64,000 nucleotides of DNA from Geodermatophilus sp. DSM 45219 (GTDB taxonomy: Bacteria; Actinomycetota; Actinomycetes; Mycobacteriales; Geodermatophilaceae): assembly GCF_900104025.1 (NCBI RefSeq), contig NZ_FNIQ01000001.1, positions 682,001 through 746,000 on the forward strand. The letters run 5' to 3'. A model generated the notes under the pieces. It was given only the letters and a program-made list of their open reading frames with translations, was not told the DNA's origin and did no database searches. Shown piece after piece: positions 1-6,984 of the stretch (the stretch's first letter is position 1; each line of letters opens with the position of its first letter). Both the position numbers and the translations under genes were made by a program.

Positions 1-462
1 CATCTGGGTCAGGTTCAGCTCGCGCTCCTGCAGAAGGGCGCCGAAAGCCTGACCGAGAGCGCGGCTGTGCCGCTGTACGGCTCGCCACCCGGGAGAGTCC
101 GCACCGGAGCCGTGTCCCAGGACGGTACGGATGGTCTGGAAATCCCAGGGGGACAGATGGCGCAGCATCTCCAGCTGCTCGGTCACCAGCTGGACGGACA
201 GCGCGGCCCGCCTCAGGAGGCTGGTGGCTTGCTCGAGGTGCCCCTCCCTGATCGCGGCGGTGGCCGTCTCGACTTCGGCGCAGGCGAGTTTCAGCCACAA
301 CTCGGTCGACTGGTGCACGACCTGGAAGAGCAGCTCGTCACGGTGGACGACCTCGTCCGGCGACCGCTGCAGGGCGAGCAGGCTGTCCGTGCGCATGTAG
401 CGCGCGTAGTCATTGGCACCCTCACCCGAGAGCACCTGGGTCTTGTAGTCCTTGGGCAACAT
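1..462 (-). CDS. Tryptophan 2,3-dioxygenase-like heme enzyme (3' end beyond window)
   Basis: The 154 residues seen here resemble the N-terminal half of tryptophan 2,3-dioxygenase, a heme enzyme that opens the indole ring of Trp to N-formylkynurenine. The signature FQVVHQSTELWLKL (residues 46-59) carries the family's distal histidine (His50), and DFQTIR (107-112) carries the arginine that usually binds the substrate carboxylate. The usual GSGFQSxQFR stretch is changed to GSGADSPGWR (118-127), so the substrate may be something other than free Trp. The start ATG at 462 follows AAGGA and lies 14 nt after the stop of the ATP-grasp gene, so the two are probably coupled. The C-terminal half, with the proximal heme histidine, is outside the window. 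The fold call is fairly sure; the substrate is unknown. Confidence 0.8.
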   Translation of the reverse strand, partial: MLPKDYKTQVLSGEGANDYARYMRTDSLLALQRSPDEVVHRDELLFQVVHQSTELWLKLACAEVETATAAIREGHLEQATSLLRRAALSVQLVTEQLEMLRHLSPWDFQTIRTVLGHGSGADSPGWRAVQRHSRALGQAFGALLQERELNLTQM

Positions 463-476
463 GGGTCCTTGGAGTC

Positions 477-1778
477 TCAGGCGGGCACCGGCGCCGGGCC
501 CCCGGCGGTGGGGACGGACGTGGCCTCACGGTCGGTTGCGGGCAGAGCCGAGCCGCTGACCCGAAAGCTCGAAGCGGTGGCGACTATTGCTCTCTCAACG
601 GCGGCACTATTGGAACCACGGAAGCGGAACCGCCCGCCGACGTGCTCGTAGTAGGCGTCTGCAGCAGGCAGGATCTCGCCCGGGGCCAACAGTGATTCGG
701 CGTACGGCCCAGGCGAACTCCCGAGCATCGAGGTCGCCTCGGTGATCACACACGGGCGCGCGGCCGGCGCCGGTGCGAGCAACCAGCCACCGACCTCGTT
801 CGGGACCGTTCGCTGGGGTGGAGGAGCCGGCGGCAGCCCGAGCTGGATGCGTAGCGCGCTCGCCATCAGGTCGTAGCCGTGGAGTTCTCGCCAGATGAAG
901 GGGATCTCAGCACCGCCTACACGGGCACCGACCTCGAGGAAGGAACAGGAAACGGCGGGGGCATGGCGGTCAACGAACATCTCCAGGTGGAAGGCCGTTG
1001 GGTCGCGGGTCAGCGCCCGCAGGTAGTCGGTGGTGGCCTCCTGGATGGCTGACAGGACGATCGGGTCGTCTTCCTCCACCGATCCGAGGGCCGCGCCGCC
1101 GCGGAAATCCAGGCAGCTGTTGATGTATCGAGAAGCCCGCCAGACGAGCAGGCGGTCGCCGGCGAAGATCCCGTCGACGTGGAAGATCGGCCGGGGATCG
1201 AAGTCCTGGACCATCATGGGTCTGTCCGGCCAGACCAGCTCGTCGAGGTCGCGCTCGGAATCCAGTACGACGACGCCCTCGCTCGAACTTCCCATTCGAG
1301 GCTTGAGCACCACCGGCCAACCGGTGGCCCGGGCGAAGCGCAGCACCTCGCCCCGGGAGGCGGCACCCGACGTCCGAGGGGTCGGCAAGCCAGCCGCGGC
1401 CACCGCCTCGACCATCAGGAGCTTGTCGCGGAACCGCAGCAGATCGCAGGGGTGCTGACCAGCCAGGTGGCGGGCATGACGCAGCTCCGCCGCCACGAGC
1501 AAGTCGTCCTCTTTGAGCGCGATCAGGCCACCAACGGGCCCGTGGCGGTGTTCCAGCTGCTCCAGGGCGCCCGTGACCTGGGCCAGGTCGTCGGTTGCGG
1601 CGACGAGGGCGATGTCCGCGGCTTGATCGGGCACCGACCCCTGACCGACATCCGTCGTCACGTAGGTGACACGGTGCCACCGGTGGTCCAGGTAGGCGGC
1701 ATAGTCGGCGTAGCGCTCGCGCCACCGGTTCATCACGACGATGTGCGACGGTTCGGTCAGTTCCTGCGCCGTGATCAT
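477..1778 (-). CDS. ATP-grasp carboxylate-amine ligase
   Basis: This 433-aa protein looks like a stand-alone ATP-grasp ligase of the kind that joins amino acids or other carboxylates to amines (L-amino-acid ligase type). The glycine-rich ATP loop is KPRMGSSSEG at residues 159-168. The metal-binding strand is HLEMFVD at 264-270, and EVGARVGGAEIP at 282-293 matches the usual acidic-x-x-R-x-GG metal/phosphate motif. A pre-ATP-grasp alpha/beta domain occupies about residues 1-110. The ATG at 1778 is preceded by a GGGGGAGAGGG ribosome-binding stretch. It sits between a permuted ATP-grasp gene (69 nt upstream) and the dioxygenase-like gene (14 nt downstream), which suggests a small biosynthetic operon. 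The substrates cannot be read from the sequence. Confidence 0.8.
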   Translation of the reverse strand: MITAQELTEPSHIVVMNRWRERYADYAAYLDHRWHRVTYVTTDVGQGSVPDQAADIALVAATDDLAQVTGALEQLEHRHGPVGGLIALKEDDLLVAAELRHARHLAGQHPCDLLRFRDKLLMVEAVAAAGLPTPRTSGAASRGEVLRFARATGWPVVLKPRMGSSSEGVVVLDSERDLDELVWPDRPMMVQDFDPRPIFHVDGIFAGDRLLVWRASRYINSCLDFRGGAALGSVEEDDPIVLSAIQEATTDYLRALTRDPTAFHLEMFVDRHAPAVSCSFLEVGARVGGAEIPFIWRELHGYDLMASALRIQLGLPPAPPPQRTVPNEVGGWLLAPAPAARPCVITEATSMLGSSPGPYAESLLAPGEILPAADAYYEHVGGRFRFRGSNSAAVERAIVATASSFRVSGSALPATDREATSVPTAGGPAPVPA

Positions 1779-1847
1779 CAGCCCTCTCCCCCTTGGTCCG
1801 TGTGCTGGCTTCCGGTCAGCCGGTCCGCGGATGACCGTGATCGACGG

Positions 1848-3215
1848 TCAGATACGGGCGGCATCGCCATCTGGGCTCTCCCGCGCCATGGAGTAGGTGA
1901 AGACACAGGTGCCGCGGGTTCCCGGATTCGAATAGGACACGACCGCGCCGTCCTCCGGACGCAAGGCGCGGACAAAGGCCCCGGCATATCCCTGCTGGTC
2001 GACGAAGACGCCCCAGTTGGCGACCCAATCGCGGACGGTGCCGTCCTCGGGATCGAAGACCGGCTCCGGCACGGGGTTGATGCGCTGTTGGACGACCGTG
2101 TCCGGCGCGGCGCTGTGGAGCGCGGACTGCCAGGTGCGCTCATCGACCGCCCAGCCGGGGACCGTACCGGTTCCGCCGTAACCGACCCCCGGCTTGATCA
2201 GCAGAGACGACTGGTCCGCGCGGCAGCGTTCGACGACTTCCTCGTGGTCTGCAGCAGTGACGAGCAACCGCGTCCAGGGCACGATCCGGTCGACCAGCAG
2301 CCGCTCGTCGTTCGTGTAGGTGGCACGGGTCTGCGGGTCGTGCAGCAGCGCCAAGGCCGCCTTGCTGGCGTACAGCCCCGCCTCTAGTGGCGTGAAGAGC
2401 CTGGTTCGTCCCGACTCGTGGGCGCGCACCACGGCGTCCAGCAGCTCTGACCCGCTCGGGTCGTCAGCCAACTCCCCCGCCACGAAGTACCGCAGGACCA
2501 CGTCGAGCGGTCGGCCGTGGAGTAGCAATTTGCCGTTGCGCTCACCGAGCTCGTGGATCTCGCCGAGCAACAGGTCCACGCCGTGGAGGCGCATCGCCTC
2601 CTGGAGGGCGCTGAAGACGTGGCGGTGACCCGCCAGGCCTCCACGGCTCTCGATCAGCGCGACGGTGGGCTCGTCCGCCAGGCCCGCAGAGCGGGCCGCC
2701 TCGCGCAAGGCCGTGGCGACCCGGGACGCGGTGTCGATGAAGCCCAGGCCCATGCGGTCGCTGAAGCGCTGCACCGACGCGACTTCGAGGTAGGACCGGT
2801 TCAACTGTGCCGCGTCGGTACCGCCGAGCTCGCTCCCGAGATTGAACTCGAGCAACCGGAACGCGGTGCCATCGTGATAGGCGTCCACGCGGCCGTGCAG
2901 CGGAGGCTCACCCGTTGCGCCGTGGAGGGCCAGGGCGGTGAGCCGGGGGTCGAGCCGGACAGCGGCGCAATAGGCACCGAGGTCGCCGCCGAAGAGACGA
3001 TGCGGCAACGACACCAGCAGGTCGAAGACCGCTGACAGATCCGCCGCGAACCCTTCCAGCTCCTCGTGAGGGGCCAGCACGGGGCGGTCGAGCAGGAGCT
3101 CGCCGTAGGAGCCGGCGTAGGTCTCCGGCAGGCGAAGTTGCCGGGCCGCGGTCGCCAGCTGCGACCCCGGCTGCTGGCACGCGGCCAGGTACTGGGTGGT
3201 GGCCTGGTTGGGCAC
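1848..3215 (-). CDS. Circularly permuted ATP-grasp-like ligase, unknown substrate
   Basis: This 455-aa protein is the first gene of the minus-strand operon. I chose the GTG at 3215 because AAGGAA lies about 7 nt upstream and the recognisable protein begins there; the open frame runs further to 3407 without protein-like sequence. Residues 121-132 (LLEFNLGSELGG) look like the metal-binding strand of permuted ATP-grasp proteins, and KPGVGYGGTGT at 341-351 looks like the ATP-binding glycine loop placed C-terminal to it. That order is what marks the permuted (glutathionylspermidine-synthetase-like) fold. A C-N ligase or amino-acid-condensing role is likely by family. It sits next to a normal ATP-grasp ligase, so two ligation steps may occur in this pathway. 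Confidence 0.6.
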   Translation of the reverse strand: MPNQATTQYLAACQQPGSQLATAARQLRLPETYAGSYGELLLDRPVLAPHEELEGFAADLSAVFDLLVSLPHRLFGGDLGAYCAAVRLDPRLTALALHGATGEPPLHGRVDAYHDGTAFRLLEFNLGSELGGTDAAQLNRSYLEVASVQRFSDRMGLGFIDTASRVATALREAARSAGLADEPTVALIESRGGLAGHRHVFSALQEAMRLHGVDLLLGEIHELGERNGKLLLHGRPLDVVLRYFVAGELADDPSGSELLDAVVRAHESGRTRLFTPLEAGLYASKAALALLHDPQTRATYTNDERLLVDRIVPWTRLLVTAADHEEVVERCRADQSSLLIKPGVGYGGTGTVPGWAVDERTWQSALHSAAPDTVVQQRINPVPEPVFDPEDGTVRDWVANWGVFVDQQGYAGAFVRALRPEDGAVVSYSNPGTRGTCVFTYSMARESPDGDAARI

Positions 3216-3420
3216 GGGCGGTTCCTTCCGTACTGCAACCGAACAGTGGCGGACACTCGATGAGGTCCATGTGGCAATGCGTAGTCGAATTTGTACGGCG
3301 AGTAGCGGCTGATGGGCGACGTGTGTGCAGTCGGTCGAGCGCTGGCGGGTCGATCGGGCTGCCTGGTCAGCGCCGCACCTGCAGGCGCGGCATCCTCGGC
3401 CAGTCACCCTCCGTGACGGG

Positions 3421-3432
3421 TTGACGTGTCAA
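3421..3432. promoter_or_regulatory. Upstream MarR-type operator half of a pair
   Basis: TTGACGTGTCAA is an 11/12 match to the perfect palindrome found 34 bp downstream. Its first six bases, TTGACG, also make a good -35 hexamer for the regulator gene, with TGTAGC at 3445-3450 as a possible -10 after 18 nt. A repressor bound here would block RNA polymerase. Confidence 0.6.
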
Positions 3433-3454
3433 TCGGAACGATGGTGTAGCGCAG

Positions 3455-3466
3455 TTGACATGTCAA
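3455..3466. promoter_or_regulatory. Perfect palindromic operator overlapping the marR start codon
   Basis: TTGACATGTCAA is a perfect 12-bp palindrome, and its central ATG (3460-3462) is the start codon of the MarR gene. The TTGA-N4-TCAA form is typical of MarR-family sites. The position fits direct autorepression. Confidence 0.65.
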
Positions 3467-3972
3467 GCCCGGTCCGAGACGCTCGTCCAGTGGCCGATGA
3501 GGTGCCCGATGGGACAGTGCCGCGCTGGCTCGACGACGAAGAGCAGCACGCCTGGCTGGCCTATCGGCACATGACCCGTCAGCTGGAGGCGCACCTGGCT
3601 CGCAGGCTCTCCGGTGACAGTGGCTTGTCGATGCAGGACTATGACGTCCTGTCGGCCTTGACCGACCCGCCGGAGCGACGTCTCTGTCTCAAGGATCTCG
3701 GCAACCACCTGCTGTGGTCCCCATCCCGGCTCTCGCACCACCTCGACCGGATGCAGCGCCGTGGACTCGTGAGCCGTGTCGAGTGCCCCGATGGGCGGGG
3801 GAATGACGTCGTCCTGACCGCACGAGGTCTCGATGCCATCGTGGCTGCTGCGCCGACGCACGTCGCGGCCGTGAGGGCTGCCTTCATCGACGTGGTGTCG
3901 CCTGAGGACCTGGCAGTGCTGGGCCGGCTGAGCACCACGGTGCTGGCAGGGTTGCGGTCCCGCTCCGGGTAG
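3460..3972 (+). CDS. MarR-family transcriptional regulator
   Basis: This 170-aa winged helix-turn-helix protein has a MarR core at about residues 55-125. It contains LSMQDYDVLSALTDPPERR, the recognition-helix region LLWSPSRLSHHLDRMQRRGL and the wing VSRVECPDGRGNDVVLT, followed by helices that would form the dimer. The ATG at 3460 is preferred over an upstream in-frame ATG at 3325 because the recognisable protein begins here. It has no ribosome-binding site, and the likely -10 (3445-3450) ends 9 nt before it, so the transcript may be leaderless. It is transcribed away from the ligase/dioxygenase operon and probably represses itself and that operon through the paired palindromes, releasing them on binding a small phenolic or aromatic ligand. 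The ligand is unknown. Confidence 0.85.
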   Translation: MSSPVRDARPVADEVPDGTVPRWLDDEEQHAWLAYRHMTRQLEAHLARRLSGDSGLSMQDYDVLSALTDPPERRLCLKDLGNHLLWSPSRLSHHLDRMQRRGLVSRVECPDGRGNDVVLTARGLDAIVAAAPTHVAAVRAAFIDVVSPEDLAVLGRLSTTVLAGLRSRSG

Positions 3973-4539
3973 CCGTCCTGCGGTCGCCGTCCCGCCTGCC
4001 GGCAGACGTCTCCCGATCGACGGAGATCCATGCCCGCACCTCGACGGCCACCGTGGTGCAGCGGCCGCCTTGCCGCAGGCTGTTCAGGCAGCAGACCGTC
4101 CGACTGGAGACGAGCCGTGATGGCTCGCTCTGTGATCCACGAGAAGACCGGCCGGCGCTGGAGGCCGGTCGACGGAAACCACGAGACGGCAGCGACGAGC
4201 GAGCCCGTCACGAGTGAGCAGAACCCTCGTGGTCGAGCAGGGAACGTCAGGACGACGGCTCCGGGAGCCACGATCGCCCGCAGTCCGGACTCGTTCAGCC
4301 GTCCCGGGACCGGGGGTCGCACTGGTTGACTGATTCCGATCCCCGCCGGGACCGCTGGGTGCAGGCGGCCGCGCGGCGGACTCGTCCAGGCCCGTTGCCG
4401 AGACGTCGAACACCGTGCCACGGGCTCGACGCTGCTCAGGAGCCGCGAGGCGGTCCCTGAGTCGTCCCCCGGCCCGGGACGGGTGTCGGCCCGCCCACGT
4501 CCCGGTTGGCCCGGCTCCCGATCGGGCACCGGGCCCCCG
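3973..4539. other. Gene-free spacer with two weak hairpins
   Basis: I see no convincing gene in these 567 bases; the open frames lack protein-like composition. An 8-bp perfect stem (GACCGGCC at 4146-4153 with GGCCGGTC at 4163-4170) could end transcription on either strand. The promoter of the following CNNM gene must lie near the right end. G+C content rises from the lower values of the left 4 kb to the level of the rest of the window across this spacer. Confidence 0.4.
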
Positions 4540-5883
4540 ATGACCGAGTGGTTGCTCCTCCTCGCCGCCGTGGTGCTCACGGTGATGACCGGCTTCTTCG
4601 TGGCCGCCGAGTTCTCCCTGACGACGGTCGACCGGGGGCGGGCGGAGCAGGCCGCGGCCGCCGGCGACCGCGGGGCCGGTGGCGTCGTCGCGGCGCTGCG
4701 CACGCTGTCCACCCAGCTCTCCGCCGCCCAGCTCGGCATCACGGTCACCACGCTGGTCGTGGGCTACCTGGCCGAACCGGCGCTGGGCCAGCTGCTGCGC
4801 AGCCCGCTGGAGGCGGCCGGCCTGCCCGGCGGCTGGGTCACCGGCGTCTCCTACGGCCTGGCGCTGGCCCTGGCCACCACGCTGCAGATGCTGCTGGGCG
4901 AGCTCGGTCCGAAGAACCTGGCGATCGCCCGCCCGCTGCCGGTCGCCGCCGCCGTCGCTCCCGGGATGCGCGCGTTCACCCGGGTCACCGGCGTCGTCGT
5001 CCACGCGCTGCAGGGGCTGGCCAACGCGATCGTCCGGCGGCTGGGCTTCGAGCCGCGCGAGGAGCTGGAGTCCGCGCGCGGGGCCGACGAGCTGGCCTCC
5101 GTCGCCCGCCGGTCGGCCGAGGAGGGCGACCTCTCCCCCCGGGCGGCCCGGCTGCTGGAGCGCTCGCTCGCGCTGCGGGACAAGGTCGCGGCCGACGTCA
5201 TGACGCCGCGCACGCGGATGTGGGCGCTGGACGCGGCCGCCACCGCCGCCGACGTGATCGCCGCGGCGGTCGCCTCGGGCAGTTCTCGCTTCCCGCTCTA
5301 CGGCGGCGGCATCGACGAGGTCACCGGGCTGGTGCACGTCAAGCACGCGGTCGCGGTCCCGGAGGAGCGGCGGTCCGCCGTCCCGGCCGAGGAGCTCGCC
5401 GTGCCGATCCTCGCCGTCCCGTCGCTGCTGAGGCTGGAGCGGCTGCTCGACCTGCTGCGGGAGGAGGGTCTGCAGATGGCCCTCGTGGTCGACGAGTGGG
5501 GCGCCACGCAGGGCGTGGTGACGCTGGAGGACATCGTGGAGGAGCTGGTCGGCGAGATCGCCGACGAGACCGACCGGCCGCTGCGCACGCTGCGCCGGCT
5601 GGACGACCGGACCTGGCTGCTCTCCGGGCTGCTGCGCCCCGACGAGGTGCGCGAGCGCACCGGCGTCCCGGTGCCCGAGGGCCGCTACGAGACCCTCGGC
5701 GGCTACCTCGCCGAGCAGCTGCAGCGCCTGCCCGCCGTCGGGGACACCGTGCCCGTCGAGGGCGGCCGGCTGACCGTGGAGACGATCGAGGGACGGCGGG
5801 TGGCGCGGGTGCGTGCGCTGATGCGGGAGGGCTACTCGTCGGGTGCCACCGCCGTCCGGCTCGTCGAGGAGCCCGTCGCGTGA
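4540..5883 (+). CDS. CNNM/CorC-type hemolysin-family membrane protein
   Basis: This 447-aa protein has the three parts of the CNNM/TlyC-like family. A DUF21 membrane domain covers about residues 1-190, with GFFVAAEFSLTTVDRGR and GELGPKNLAIARPLPV as family marks. A pair of CBS domains covers about 210-330 (VMTPRTRMWALD, ALVVDEWGATQGVVTLEDI), and a C-terminal CorC/HlyC transporter-associated domain follows (GGYLAEQLQRLPAVGDTV). Members act in divalent-cation (Mg or Co) homeostasis rather than lysis. The ATG at 4540 starts directly before the first membrane helix, so I prefer it to the upstream in-frame ATG at 4483. It overlaps the next paralogue by 4 bp. Confidence 0.9.
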   Translation: MTEWLLLLAAVVLTVMTGFFVAAEFSLTTVDRGRAEQAAAAGDRGAGGVVAALRTLSTQLSAAQLGITVTTLVVGYLAEPALGQLLRSPLEAAGLPGGWVTGVSYGLALALATTLQMLLGELGPKNLAIARPLPVAAAVAPGMRAFTRVTGVVVHALQGLANAIVRRLGFEPREELESARGADELASVARRSAEEGDLSPRAARLLERSLALRDKVAADVMTPRTRMWALDAAATAADVIAAAVASGSSRFPLYGGGIDEVTGLVHVKHAVAVPEERRSAVPAEELAVPILAVPSLLRLERLLDLLREEGLQMALVVDEWGATQGVVTLEDIVEELVGEIADETDRPLRTLRRLDDRTWLLSGLLRPDEVRERTGVPVPEGRYETLGGYLAEQLQRLPAVGDTVPVEGGRLTVETIEGRRVARVRALMREGYSSGATAVRLVEEPVA

Positions 5884-6980
5884 GCGACGTCATCGGCCTG
5901 CTGGTGCTGGTGGCCCTGCTGCTGGGCAACGCCTTCTTCGTGGCGGCGGAGTTCGCGCTGGTCACCGCCCGCCCCGACCAGCTGGAACCGCGCGCGGCGG
6001 CCGGCTCGGCGCGGGCCCGGAAGACCATCCGGGCGATGCGCAACGTCTCCCAGATGATGGCCGGCGCGCAGCTCGGCATCACGCTGTGCTCGCTGGGTCT
6101 CGGCGCCGTCGGCGAGCCCGCGGTGGCCCACCTGATCGAGGCGCCGATGGCCGCGCTCGGGGTGCCCGAGGGGCTGCTGCACCCGATCGCGCTGGTCATC
6201 GCGCTGTCGCTCGTGACCGTGCTGCACATGGTGCTCGGCGAGATGGTGCCCAAGAACATCACGATCGCCGGGCCGGACCGTGCCGCGCTGGTGCTCGGCC
6301 CCCCGCTGGCGGCCTTCGTCCGGCTGCTCGGGCCGGTGATCCGGCTGTTCAACGCGATCGCCAACGCCATGGTGCGCGCGGTCGGCGTCCAGCCCACCGA
6401 CGAGGTCGCGGCCAGCTTCGACGAGTCCGAGATCCGCTCGATGATCGGCCAGTCGCGCCGCGAGGGGCGGCTCGGCAGCGAGGTGGGCGAGCTGGCCGCC
6501 GGCGCGCTCACCTTCGACCGGGACGACCTGGACTCGGTGCTCCTCCCGCTGGACCGGCTGGTCACGGTGCCGCGCTCGACGACGCCCCGCCGGCTGGAGG
6601 CGGTCGTCGCCGAGCACGGCTTCAGCCGCTACCCCGTCCGCGCGGAGGACGGCGCGCTGGTCGGGTACGTGCACGTCAAGGACGTCCTCGGGGTGGACGG
6701 CGGGGCGCGCGACCTGCCGATCGCCGACGAGCACGTCATCCCCTTCCCCCCGCTGGAACCGGGTGCGGAGCTGCCCGACGTGCTCGCCGCGATGCGGGAC
6801 GCCGGGGCGCACCTGGGCCGGGTGACCGACGGCGAGCGCACCGTGGGCCTGGTCGCCCTCGAGGACGTGCTGGAGCGGCTCGTCGGCGACATCCGCGACG
6901 CGGCCGCCGAGACGCACCGCCGGCTGGCGGACCCGGTCCGGGGCGGCGCCGGAGCCGGTGCGGGCGCCGGGGGAAGATGA
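5880..6980 (+). CDS. Second CNNM/CBS membrane protein without CorC tail
   Basis: This 366-aa paralogue of the preceding gene starts at a GTG that overlaps the upstream stop in GTGA, so it is translationally coupled. It has the DUF21 membrane domain (GNAFFVAAEFALVTARP, GEMVPKNITIAGPDR) and a CBS pair ending near residue 340 (VTDGERTVGLVALEDVLERL). It lacks the C-terminal CorC/HlyC domain and ends in a short Gly/Ala-rich tail. The pair probably works as a hetero-oligomer in divalent-cation transport, with only the first subunit carrying the cytoplasmic transporter-associated domain. Tandem CNNM pairs of this kind are common in actinobacteria. Confidence 0.88.
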   Translation: MSDVIGLLVLVALLLGNAFFVAAEFALVTARPDQLEPRAAAGSARARKTIRAMRNVSQMMAGAQLGITLCSLGLGAVGEPAVAHLIEAPMAALGVPEGLLHPIALVIALSLVTVLHMVLGEMVPKNITIAGPDRAALVLGPPLAAFVRLLGPVIRLFNAIANAMVRAVGVQPTDEVAASFDESEIRSMIGQSRREGRLGSEVGELAAGALTFDRDDLDSVLLPLDRLVTVPRSTTPRRLEAVVAEHGFSRYPVRAEDGALVGYVHVKDVLGVDGGARDLPIADEHVIPFPPLEPGAELPDVLAAMRDAGAHLGRVTDGERTVGLVALEDVLERLVGDIRDAAAETHRRLADPVRGGAGAGAGAGGR

Positions 6981-6984
6981 GGCG

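Noticed and set aside
4030..4329. Open frame of 99 codons on the plus strand in the 3973-4539 spacer
   Set aside because: The translation is Arg/Pro/Gly-rich with no protein-like pattern and no good ribosome-binding site; third-position G+C is not raised.
4084..4480. Minus-strand frames in the same spacer, with some hydrophobic protein-like stretches
   Set aside because: No start or stop arrangement or family pattern supports a gene, and the frame runs into the antisense of the CNNM gene.
4506..6980. Very long plus-strand frame that starts inside the first CNNM gene and ends with the second
   Set aside because: Only its last 366 codons make sense; the earlier part is the Arg/Gly/Ala-rich out-of-phase reading of the first CNNM gene.
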